Positions 10,956 through 22,200 of a stretch of DNA of 64,000 nt are shown one piece after another. The stretch's first letter is position 1. The number at the start of each line of letters is the position of its first letter. The stretch comes from Siphonodentalium dalli (lineage: Eukaryota > Mollusca > Scaphopoda > Gadilida > Siphonodentaliidae). A program made the position numbers and the translations under genes. The notes beneath the pieces are model-generated. The model was not told the DNA's origin. It saw only the letters and a list, made by a program, of their open reading frames with translations, and ran no database searches. The DNA lies in the NCBI GenBank assembly GCA_032622095.1, contig CP136066.1, positions 114,285,319 through 114,349,318 on the forward strand, read 5' to 3'.

Positions 10956-11139
10956 CTTTTAAAGGGACAGCAATAATTATTTTGTTAGTTTTTTTAATAA
11001 CAAAATGTAATTAGTTTTGTTGTATATGTAGGTCTAGTTAATGTCATATTCTTTGAGTCGAACAAACCAAAAATCTGTGTTGAATTTGATCTTGTAATTT
11101 GCTGTAACTAGAGGTCTGAAATCCTGTATACATCCTTAA

Positions 11140-11355
11140 CCCTTTCCTGGCGGGAGCTGCGTTGGTGCAGCAATAAAGACCCTGTGCCAGTGAGCCTCAC
11201 ATATATGAGAGAATGCACTGGCTTACAAGATCAAGGTAAATATTGTTAGGCCAATGCATTCTCTTATAAATACAAGGCGCCCTATGGGTGACTCGCATAT
11301 ATAAGAGAATGCATTGGCACAGGAAAAAATTCAGGAAGCTCCAGTTATGAAAGGG
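11140..11355 (+). mobile_element. piggyBac-like MITE (copy 2)
   Basis: 216 bp flanked by TTAA at 11136-11139 and 11356-11359. TIRs CCCTTTCCTGGCGGGAGCT and (complement of right end) CCCTTTCATAACTGGAGCT. Contains the inner motif TATATAAGAGAATGCATTGG twice in opposite senses. Same family as 1151-1376. Confidence 0.8.
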
Positions 11356-11359
11356 TTAA

Positions 11360-12220
11360 ATGATATTGAGAAGAATAACAACTGAGAAAGATAGCATTTT
11401 TCCAAATATAAAGGTAATCATGTTCTTAGGTTTTGCTTATCAGTCCAATGGAACTCGGAATATTAGCCTTATTAGCCTATTATAACCTACCAAAAAAAAT
11501 TGCAATTTGACAGGTTGCAGGAGGTTTGTCACCCACCATGTGTAATTGTAAGCGACACATAACCTGTATGGTGATGTATTACTGACACTTTGTCACTGCT
11601 CTTTACAGATATCTTTTTCAGAGTGTTTTGTAATTTTGCAAATCCAAATTATCTTTGTAAATTATTTATGATTTTAACTGTGATGGTATTTTATATATTG
11701 TCCAATTACATATTAATATACATTAGTGCACCTTTCTTTTATTCAAATCTATCAATGAATTTTGATAGAGTATGGCTGTGCGAAGTCAGTGTATTTCTGA
11801 ACAATCTTGATGGTGCTTGCAGTATTTTTCAATTTCTCTTTGGTATTAAAGCAGTAAATTGGCTTAGGATATTCTGAATTATTTGCTGTCAAATAGGACT
11901 GCATCTTTACTTCGCTTGTTTCATTATTTCACTCAAAGGTGATCTATAGTGTAGGGAAATGTAGCTGTTAGCATGCCAGCCAAAATTGTATGTGTTTTGG
12001 TTTACCATTATGAGAAAACGTTAGCCCAAATGCCTGTCAAATTACCATTGCTTTTGTTGCTTATTCAATAGTAATCAAACTGAATTGCATAAAACCAGCC
12101 CAAATATATTGACAGATGTCAATTGGGACACACTGTAAAGTGGAAGCCGAGGTCGTCTCCAAATAAAAGATGGTTACAAGCGGGGTGTGTCACAATGGAT
12201 ATGAATTAAATTTTGATGTA
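11360..12220. other. No recognisable gene
   Basis: Open frames here (for example 11590-11877) are AT-driven and hydrophobic, without splice context or a known domain; I do not call a gene. Confidence 0.35.
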
Positions 12221-12230
12221 TGTCCGTGTT

Positions 12231-13147
12231 TAGTCCAAGTCTTCTCGTACTAAAACTAGCTAAGGATGGAGATGCTAGTATTTAGTCCGAGTTCCAGGCC
12301 CATGCATTCCTATGACACGACTTAAGCGTTAGTGACCCGCTCAAATAAAACCACAATTATATGAAATAAAATATCACAATTGCTACAATAAACGGATAGT
12401 TTCCGCAGAAGACATGCTATTTGATCTGAAACCCACATCGGTTGTGAATTGAAAGCGGTAATTTAATGTGAAAAGAAACATTTGCCGCAGTGTTTACATA
12501 TTTTTTAAAGTATGCGAACTCAGTTGACCTTGCGAACTGCGTTCGGCATTTTCCGGTGAAAATATTCCGTAGATTTTCAATCAACCACGCACGATGAATT
12601 CTCCATTGTAATCGTAATTATACGTGACAATAAATAAATAAATACATAGATTAAATACATATTGAAGATATAAATGTAATACATTAAATAAATTACGGGA
12701 ATTACAACCATCTCACAGTTTAAAACAGTGTAAACACAATGAGCATTAGAATATCATGGGGGCCGCCATTTTGTTTGTATCGAAATTCGTCTCGGCCAAA
12801 ACAAACACCGGACAATGCCGAAGTTCTTCGGAACCTGAGTTCGGCTTTCAGTTAAGTAAACAAACAGAAAAAACAACGATGTTTGTGGCAATCAACCGGA
12901 ATATTCTATGTGTAATTTAACATTAAAGTTAGATTATTATACACCATTATGACCATAAGATGTCACTCTTTCCGATGCATCATGTATTGCTTTGTTAGGT
13001 AAATCGAGTAAAATACACCACAGATTCCCGCCACAGATCGTGGGCGTAACTCGTGTCATAGGAATGCATGGGCCTGGAACTCGGACTAAATACTAGCATC
13101 TCCATCCCAAAATCTTAGCTAGTTTTAGTACGAGAAGACTTGGACTA
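12231..13147. mobile_element. Mutator-like non-autonomous element (long TIR, 9-bp TSD)
   Basis: 917 bp. TIRs of about 90-98 bp (12231-12320 and 13050-13147) open with TAGTCCAAGTCTTCTCGTAC; one arm has an 8-bp indel. Perfect 9-bp target duplication GTCCGTGTT at 12222-12230 and 13148-13156. Long TIR plus 9-bp duplication is the Mutator signature. No transposase ORF inside. Confidence 0.8.
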
Positions 13148-13296
13148 GTCCGTGTTAGGATATGGAATACATACTAGTAAATCTTTCGAATTTAAAAATA
13201 AATTCACAAATTTGTTGATTGTACTCAACTTTTTTATTCTGAAGCACACTATAAAGTGAGTCCATTTAGTAAATAAAGGGTTAAATTTCTTCTTAC

Positions 13297-13425
13297 TATA
13301 TCCTGCTTCTTCTCTCTCTTCTTAATTCTCATTTTTCTTTTCCTTTCACTGTTTTGGAGTTGATATTTCTCATAGTCCCTCTCTTTTAGTTTCTCACGGA
13401 TAGCTTTCGATTTTGACAATGGAGT
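13297..13425 (-). CDS. Candidate exon, basic coiled-coil-like segment, unrecognised gene
   Basis: The acceptor TATTCCCATTGTCAG opens a 129-bp frame (43 codons, phase 0 in and out) closed by the donor GTAAGA (13296-13291). It encodes TPLSKSKAIREKLKERDYEK, then a very basic stretch with NSERKRKMRIKKREKK. The composition suggests a charged helix or nucleic-acid-binding segment. The next candidate exon downstream (9792-9703) joins in frame. It might be an alternative 3' exon of the BTB-ZF gene, whose third exon also ends in phase 0, part of a separate gene, or a transposon remnant. Confidence 0.4.
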
Positions 13426-13767
13426 CTGACAATGGGAATAAATAATCAGAAAAAATTGTTTTAAAAAAAAAGAGGTAAAGTAGCTTTGGTTATGAGTTAC
13501 ATGTATATAGTGAGAATGCAGTGACAATCATGGCGAGCTTGAGTGAAATCACCAAATTCAAATTTTTCACTTAATTATAGTCCCAATATCTGGAAATATT
13601 GATTCGGGAACAAATTATCTCCAAATCTTTATATGAGAACAAAATATTATTGGCTCAATTTGACTCTGATATCCGAGCACATGCATATAGAATATAGCCA
13701 ACATCAACTTTTGGATATTCAGTGAATGAGGCATGCCTGGAACTCATGTACTAAAAAATAGGGTTAA

Positions 13768-14032
13768 CCACTTGGCTGCTAAATGACGTTATGACGTCGT
13801 GTGCTGGGCTGTTGACGTTATTGCCATTTTCCAGTGGAAAAATATAACAGGAATATCACAAGAACCATAAAATTGACTCGGTTGAAAGGCTATCATCGTT
13901 CACGAGTTCCATTTATGATTAATGGTCTACTGCTAGTGTGCTGAAATAGGTCCATAGTACCTACGGACCATATAGCTCGTGACGTGCACTTTTAAGTCCG
14001 TAATAGTTACGGACGTCATAGCAGCGAAGAAG
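13768..14032 (-). mobile_element. TTAA MITE, CTTCGCTGCTA family (copy 1)
   Basis: 265 bp flanked by TTAA at 13764-13767 and 14033-14036. Ends CCACTTGGCTGCTAAATGACG and complement CTTCTTCGCTGCTATGACG. Internal TACCTACGGACC and TACGGACGTCATAG segments form hairpins. Reverse-orientation relative of 20595-20923. Confidence 0.75.
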
Positions 14033-14039
14033 TTAAGCC

Positions 14040-14960
14040 AAATGCAACTTATTTGCCGAAACTTATATATATATGTCTTCTAAATGTCTTTCTTCTTTGA
14101 TATCCATTAGATGACTATGGAGAACAGAAGCAGGCTCAACACCTGCCATTGCAGGGTTTAATAGGGTACAAATAGTATGCTAAGATAGTCATACATGACA
14201 AGACCAATTTCTCAGGATGATGACTCGCATCAAAAAATCTGGTTATATACGGTTGTCATCAGTTTGTTGAAAAATTTTATTATTGAAAAAGACATAAATT
14301 ATATCTACCACAAAATATTTTATTGATGTTTTGAACATTTTGATATCAGAATATTTGCCAGTTGTCAGCAGAGATTTTTATAAAAACTGAAAATGGACAT
14401 TAACTGGTCACTTTTAGTAAGATTTTTGGAATCCCATAAGATCAATTTATTTTGAAAACCAATTATCCCCAGCATGAATTGTTTTCAATAAAGTAATAAA
14501 AAATGAGATTTCAAATGAAATGTCATTTGCTAGAAATATAAAATTCATACTAAAACTGTTTATCTCACAAATAGCACTATAATATCAGATTTGCATATGA
14601 GCCAAACCTGTCATAGATGGTAATTCTCAATGTATTATTTTAGCTGTACTGATACTAGGAGTCTAATAAATAATTATTCTGGCTTAAAAAGCTACATTTT
14701 ACACCAATGTGTTCTGATCCAGTAGTGACACCTTGCTCTAACGGTTCGAGATTCAAATTTGTAATATGATTTCAAGCAATTAGTGTGTGTGAGCCGTGGA
14801 TTTTAAACGACAATCTTCACCACCTTCAACAAGTAGCCTTGTTGTAGAGATAAATGTCCACATTTGTTACCATCCTCCATATTGAACACACTTTTGACTG
14901 GTTCAATTACTTTGGATGACATTCCTGTCTTAAGTGGGTTAAAGTCTCTCTGTATTATAT
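14040..14960. other. No recognisable gene
   Basis: AT-rich. One acceptor-like site on the plus strand (TCTTTGATATCCATTAG, about 14110) precedes a short open frame, but nothing links it to other exons. Confidence 0.35.
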
Positions 14961-14966
14961 ATTTAA

Positions 14967-15175
14967 AGGGACCCAAGGCACTCGCAGTGGGTAAATATGA
15001 AAAAAAATATGTAAGTCTGTAAAAACATCACCGCTAAGAACATGGAGAAATAGATAAACTTTGTTCTTATATTCATAGTTATTATTGACAGTTCTCCAAC
15101 AAACAAATTTGTTGAAACCATTGTTATGTAAACAAAACTGTTACAGTGATTTGTCAACAAATTGTCTGTTGGTAA
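14967..15175 (+). mobile_element. Half copy of the TTAA-AGGGACCCAAGG MITE
   Basis: Starts after TTAA (14963-14966) with AGGGACCCAAGGCACTCGC and matches the right arm (read inward) of the element at 62523-63031, including AAAAACATC, TTTGTTCTTATATTCAT and GACAGTTCTCCAA. The other end is absent. Confidence 0.65.
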
Positions 15176-15594
15176 ATGCCAAATACATAAATGTACATAT
15201 ATAGGCCTTAGGACCAGATCTCCTGGATATGTACGCGTATATATATATATTAGTAGTCATTACAAAATATTGATTTTTTTTATCGGTATATGTATATGTA
15301 TTTTGTTGGTTGCCTAATAGATAGAATGTGAAAAGATAGTTCTAAATGAAGTTTTTCACTATTTCATTGCAAAGTAATGTGAAATTGGTTCATATGTATT
15401 TTATATTCATTGTTTTGGGTGGAAGGTATCCGATTACTCATGGATGACATACCATATGTACCTAATAGAAAAAGGAAAAGCATGCAAGGATTTCAGCAAA
15501 GTTTGGTAAATTTTGCACTAAAATCTAGCATATTTTGTTTGGGAAGTGGGGGACAATTTATAAAATACAGGGTTTAGTTACTCTCTCTAAACGT

Positions 15595-15600
15595 TTTATT
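15595..15600 (-). terminator. Candidate poly(A) signal AATAAA of the BTB-ZF gene
   Basis: AATAAA on the minus strand about 116 nt after the stop codon of the zinc-finger exon. This is a typical 3' UTR distance; no transcript evidence is available. Confidence 0.45.
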
Positions 15601-15715
15601 ACCTATAAGCTGTCCTCTTAAAATAACAATTTCTCAAGAGATCATTTTCATGATGTTATTTTACATCAGTAACAGTAATAATGACATTTTGACTGAAGAC
15701 ATGTATAGAGGCACA

Positions 15716-16270
15716 TCACTGTAATTTTTTTTCTTGAATTGCTGTTCCCCTATTAGGACACTTGGACTTTGACTGGAGATGTTTACACAAACTGCTTCTC
15801 CATCGGAATCTGGTTCCACAAACATGACATTGGTACGGATTCAAACCGGTGTGCTTGCCAATGATATGGTCACGCAATTGGTCCTTCCTCAATGATATGG
15901 CTCCACATAAATTACAAGACAAAGCAACTTTCCTTGGATTTTTTGCACAAGACTGCAGATGCTTTCTTAAAGTACCAATATATGGAAAGCCCTTCTGGCA
16001 CAAATCGCATGTGTGAGGTCTCTCTCCAGAGTGCTTATTAAGGTGTCCTTCATAATGCGCTTTTTCATAAAAGCCCTTGGAACAATGTGGACATTTGTAT
16101 GGAAGTGCCTCCATTTCGTGCTTCGATTTCAAGTGCTTGTTGAGACTGTCTTTGCTCTTGAAGTCCTTACCACAATAATGACATATTAGACGATTGATGG
16201 GTGATTTTGTGTCAAATTTCCTTCGTATGATCTTCTTTGGTAGATCTGCTTCCAGTGAGTCATCACATTT
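15716..16270 (-). CDS. BTB-ZF last exon (five C2H2-type zinc fingers)
   Basis: The acceptor TATTATTGCAG opens a 555-bp terminal exon ending in TGA (15718-15716). Five fingers are visible: ICHYCGKDF...H, YKCPHCSKGF...HLNKH, HTCDLCQKGF...HLQSC, LSCNLCGAIS...HIIGKH and YQCHVCGTRF...KC. Fingers 3 and 5 end in His-Cys rather than His-His. The linker HSGERPHTC between fingers 2 and 3 is the standard TGEKP-type linker. The exon also has an open frame upstream into the intron, but the acceptor and the phase match with exon 3 place its start at 16270. Confidence 0.9.
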   Translation of the reverse strand, partial: KCDDSLEADLPKKIIRRKFDTKSPINRLICHYCGKDFKSKDSLNKHLKSKHEMEALPYKCPHCSKGFYEKAHYEGHLNKHSGERPHTCDLCQKGFPYIGTLRKHLQSCAKNPRKVALSCNLCGAISLRKDQLRDHIIGKHTGLNPYQCHVCGTRFRWRSSLCKHLQSKSKCPNRGTAIQEKKLQ

Positions 16271-19200
16271 CTGCAATAATAGAATTAGATATATAAAAGC
16301 AAACACTTTCAACATATTAACTAATTACCTATATTAATTTTATTATTAAATATTAATGAGTTTCTATTGACAGAAGCATATAATTAACCATCAGCCAGTA
16401 TATCGCGATTTACATTGTCTGAAATGCTATTGAAAACACAGTCACTACGTAACCAAGAGGAATCAATTGCATAGATTTTTAATAGCTATGTCGACGTTGA
16501 TATCTTTCAAACTTAGTAATAATTGTCAATGTGTGTATCCTTATATAAAATTATTTTTCTGTGAACTGAGTAAATGGGTTTACTAGTGATCTGCGATAGC
16601 TTGCAAATAAAATTTATCGGTTTACCCTTCCCTGTGGGTTTTATCGAGCGGGAGAGACACAGAATGATGATGTCGGCATTAATCAGTGGATCAGAAAAAC
16701 TGATGTATCTGAGGGGAAATATGGGCTGGGGAAAGGGATCCTGAAAGGGACTCACTACCCATCAAGCATGAAGCCTATCATTGTTGAAACATCCTATTTA
16801 GGATGATCTCATAACTAATAAAATAAGGGGTTGCATCAATATAATATTTTAATATCATGAGTCTATGATTAAAATGAATTACTTACCACAGCATTGATCT
16901 TTAAAATCGATACTGCATGCTGAAAGTCCAAAACAAAATCTGACAAGATAAGCACAGCATCCATCAAGACACAACATCAATATTATTTAATATCACGAAC
17001 TTCACACAGTGACAGTTCTGAAGTATATGTCTTATATGAAATCAGAATGCTGTTATGTATTTGTTTCCGGTGATACATATTCTTTATTTATCATGAAAAG
17101 GATATTTTTAATGACAATTAATTTACGGGTTAAAGACATTTGTTGATGGTGTGTCCAATAAAATATTATATGCTAATGTTAGGTTGTATGTATTTGAATC
17201 TTTGAGTATCCACTGTTGAGTAATTGCAGCAGTATGTAAGCCTATAGACCACGGCCAATTTTGGCATCATTTACACTTGGACACGGACAATCAAATCACC
17301 TAACAGACACATTGACTGTCACCAACCACTACCTTTAAAGTCACCTTTAAAACTACGGCAGGCGTTAGTGATGATGGATACATCTGAAAAATCTTACCAA
17401 GTTTTTAAAACCAGTATTACCAAGAAGAAAATACAACAAAACAGTCAATGACTGTGGAGTCGCTCACCTGACTGTAAAGACTGAGAAGACTGGGACTCTG
17501 AAGACTAAAACAGTCAAAATCACTTAAAGGTACTCAATCCGATTAAGCACCCCTAAATTACTATTTCTTTGGCTTCAGGTGTAAAAAATATTTGATTCAA
17601 GTCAAATATTTGATTTGACTCAAGAGTGATCAGATATTGATTTTTGAAGTTTGTTATTTCTCGAGATGTGTACTAATAATTGCCCCAGAAACACTTATTC
17701 AAATGGCCGAAGATGGATAACTCTAAAATCAAGTGGTAATAATAACGCAATTTTGACCGAGACCATCCTTTTGACGGCCACAAACAATAGAAATAATAAA
17801 ACTTCAAAAACTGATATCTGATCACTCTGGGCGTTCCTTCACTCGAATCAAATATTTTTTACCCCCGAAGCCAAAGAAATAATAATTTATGAGGGTCTAA
17901 TCGGATTGAGTACCTTTAAGACAGATAGTTCCAAACAGGCACATAGCTGGAGTTCTCCGTTGAGTGGGGGTCTTCACCTTGATATTTCTAATTGCACACC
18001 ACTGACAAACCCCCTAAAATTTTTAAATAAGACAACCGGACCACAGTCCTATTAAAGCTCACAAAATTCCTTTTCCACATCCCTTAGGTTGGAATGTTAC
18101 AACTGGTACTTCAAGCTCTCCAACTTTTGGAAATTTCCAACCTGACATCCCCCATAAACATTTGTGGCCAACCTAACATCCCCATAAAGATGAAAAATGT
18201 GGTCATTTTGGTCCAACAGTTTAAGCGGAAGAAGGAAAATAATGACTGTTGGTCTAAAAACATACTGGTTGTATATCCCCTATTCTGCTCCTATTTGGAC
18301 CAATTGTAAATCCCAATCTATGAGTAATTTTAAGTAAATTTTAAATGGTATATTTTAAGAGTTGAAGTGAATTCATTTTCCTCAAAAGTAGTTAAAAAAT
18401 TTAGGGAAAGGTTATCCCCCATACTGACTGGTACTTTTTCCTTGAAATTATCAGCATAATAGATCGACACTAGAGATGTAATGATAATAGGTATCGGTAT
18501 CGGCCGATATATGTGGTATCGGCACATATCGGTATCGGCCGTATCTCCCGATGGCTGCCTATAATATGAACTGATACCTTGCACGGGCAACACGTCAGGT
18601 GTAACAAGATAAGTAAGCTACTAGAATACAAGGTAAAAATTGTTTCATTTGAAAGAATAAAGTTGGTGTGTCTCACAAAATATCTGTCACTGTGTTTCTC
18701 AATTGTCCCCTACCCCTAGTGGTGTCAAGATACGTTTGTTTCGTGCTACGATACTATCGCGATACGCATGACTCAAACTATCTAAATATATAGTCTATAA
18801 TACACATTATGTGGTCATGCAGCCCGAAATTCACAAAATTAAAACATAAGAATAACATTGACGTTATGTAAATACCACATGGAGATTTACCTTTGACATC
18901 AATAATTTCCATACTGAAACTGCATTGTGCTTACAGGTGTGAAGTGAAGTGTTATTTGACTGAGTTGATTTCGCTTGCCACCATTTGATTCTAAAATGAA
19001 TGCAAACGGGGCTAATTATTGTTTTAATAAACATTCATCGGTAAACAGTGTTTATGTGATCGTTCATACAGTTATTACATCAGATAATCCAGATGCCAAT
19101 TGTTTGTTCTCACCACAGCTCACACGTAATGTTATAACCTCAATACGAGAACAGTTCATTTCTATGGCAGGGGGTCGTTGACAATGTTATATAGAAGGGA

Positions 19201-22200
19201 TTTCCTAATGTAGTTTATATATGAGAAAAAAGTTCATTTCTAACAAATTCTATGGCGGGTTGTCTACAATTTTACACTATTGTAATTAGATATACCCCAA
19301 ACATGTATAGAACAAAACAATTAACATTGATATCAAGTACTATTCCCACCAGACTACTGAATCGTTGGTGCATGAATAAACAGACAACTTGTTTTTTAGA
19401 TCAATGCAGAAATAAACATTGTGATCATACCCCTGCCGTAATAAACCTGCATGCTTCCTGCTGAATTCTTAGCATCAGTTCCGATGTGACATTGTGTCAA
19501 CACTGTCGGTGTTAGATCAAACAGTTAACACGTTGTGGCTAATCTGGAAGTTCTCAGTCTTGTCACTCAAGTTACCTTTTAGTAGTAATCTAGGACCGCA
19601 GGAAGTATTGTTCTGCATGTTTTTTTTATTTTACTGACAGTTCAGGACAGTTAAGAAAAAAATGTTCTGACACAACTTCATTGTATCCTTGATAGTCTAG
19701 CTTTTATAGTTTATACACGTCCATTTACTCAATTTTACGGGAGATGGCGTCCAAATCTTCTAACTTACCATTAATTTATATTGTATTATTGGTATCGGTA
19801 TAGGTCTATAACAGAAAGGAAAAATATTGGTATCGGCTAATATTAATAACCCCAATATCGTTACATCTCTAATCTACACCTCATTAACATAGATAAAAAG
19901 AGTTGACAGCCTATATACATAATATTGTAACACCTGTTAAATCTGTAACTGATAATTTGTCAAAGATATGATCACAGGAATCCATATATCAGTGCCCAAC
20001 TTCAATTAAAACAATCAAATAATTTGTCTTAAGAAGGGGTTAAAGTATTTTGGGTGGGTGGGGGTAGTTTTAAATCTCATAACTCTGTCCCTATTCACAT
20101 CATCTAAGGACCTCTCACTGTGAGATCCAATGGTTTAGTGATTTCGGAGATCAAGTTAACTCATTGGAAGCAAATGTGTTAAATCCCTATCTCTGCCGCT
20201 TTTGACCAGCCAGATATTCAAATCCCACTCACTTCTAAAGAGCAATTATAATTTGTTGACAAGCCAGACTGCTTAGAACAACATGTGAGATTACATCTCA
20301 TTTAAATTGAACTTTAATGACCCCCATTCTGGGAGGTTGTTATTTGTTTATCAAACATGCCAGAAAGATCAGATCAGATCTGACCTGTGTAATTATGTCC
20401 CTGGCTCCACCCATATTTGACCCAGTGACCCCATTTGAAATAATCTGAACCCCAATCACCGAAGGACCCTCCATACCAAGTATAAGCTAAATAGGTCCAA
20501 TATTTCTTAGGAAGAAGTCATTTTAAGAATTACTACGTAGGGAAAGAGTTCCAGTCCTGGCTTCGCTACTATTGACCTGGTGACCTCATTTTAACCTCTT
20601 CACTGCTATGACTTCCGTAACTATTATGGACGTAAAAGTGCAATCTGTGTGCTATATGGTCCGTAGGTACTACGGACCTACTTCAGCACACTAGCAGTAG
20701 GCCATTATACATAACTGGAACTCAGAGATTGGTGCATCGGAATAACTGCATCTCCAAGTTTCTAACATTGTATGACGTTCCACGATTGTGAACGGTAGTA
20801 GCCTTTCAACCGAGTCAGTTTTATGGTTCTTGTGGTATTCCCGGTATAGTATCCCATTGGAAAATGGCAATAACGTCAACAGCCCAGCACACGACGTCAT
20901 AACGTCATTTAGCAGCGAAGAGGTTAACAGATCAGAATGTGAGTCACCCAGGGAACATCCACACCAATATGAACCCATTCGGTCTTATGGTATTGAAGAA
21001 GAAGACAATTTTTGACAAATGGACGGACGAACATCTGGACGGACAGATGATGGACGAGGAGTAATGACTATAGCTCTACCCGAGACTTTGTCTCAGGTGA
21101 GCTAAAATAGAACGAGTTTGTTCTTATTTTCTTTATCAATAATCCTCCAGTGCCGAGAGACTGCATGTTGAAAGCAAAGTTGGTAAATATGAGCTGTAAC
21201 AGTTAGGCATGTTTACCTACTCAGCAATGAAAATATGTATTGTAATGTTATGTCATTCATATATTTTATATATTTGGGACACAATAAAAATGTTTAACAT
21301 ATACCAGGTACCGAAGTGTTTTTAATATCTGATCATTGCACTGACCTCTTCGCTGCTAAATGATGCCATGGGAGTATGAGCTGAGCTATCTACATTATGG
21401 AAATTGTGCAGTGGAAGCATATAACAGAGAATGAATATCTCAGACAGAGGCTATCACAACATCCCCTTGAACATCTAACAGTCTATAAAATATCCAAATA
21501 CCCTCTTTCCATAATCACTCAATTGTGAGCGTCTCAAATGAATATCGTTTGACTTTGCTGAAGTAGGAATGTAGTTCTCATCATAGATCATGCTAAATAT
21601 GTTAAAGTCCTTCCAGAATCCAAGCGGATGTCATGTGTGTATGGTGCCTGCATCTCAATGCCGAAATTAGAATAAAAATTCAATGAAGCTTTTACGTCAA
21701 AGTGCATTTGAAGAAGGAGCTTGACACCTATTTCAGGCCTTGATGATATCATATCAGCCTTCAATCTTTGGTGTCAGGCTGACATTTCGGCTGGTATCAA
21801 ACTAACCAAATAATAACCTATAATTATTCATTAAAAATTATTTTACAATGATCCAGTATTTCAGGTGACATGACCAAAAATGTCACGGAGGACCTTAATT
21901 TGTAATGGTGTTTATAACAAATATTCCTTTTAGACTAACTATAGTTAATTCACCTTTGAATTTGTATGACTGCTTGGAGGTGATGACTGTTTGTTCTTGG
22001 GTGTGGTTGTATGACTGGGAGTTTGTATAACTTCTTGTTTCACAGGAGAGATATCTAATATTCCAGACTCAATATCCGCTACATCTTCTAAAGAATTTGA
22101 CTTGTTTGGTTCTGAACTGTAGCTGCAAGAACATCAAAAACATACTAGTCAATTGATGAGCATGATCTGGCATTTACGATGCATTGTTAACAATAAATTT

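Noticed and set aside
14094-14165. Plus-strand exon after CATTAG encoding DYGEQKQAQHL
   Set aside because: Single weak candidate with no partner exons and close to a MITE end.
17460-17510. Small minus-strand exon rich in Ser/Gln before GTGAGC
   Set aside because: The same sequence (GAGTCCCAGTCTTC, GGTGAGCG) occurs near 1060-1100, so it is a repeat fragment, not a conserved exon.
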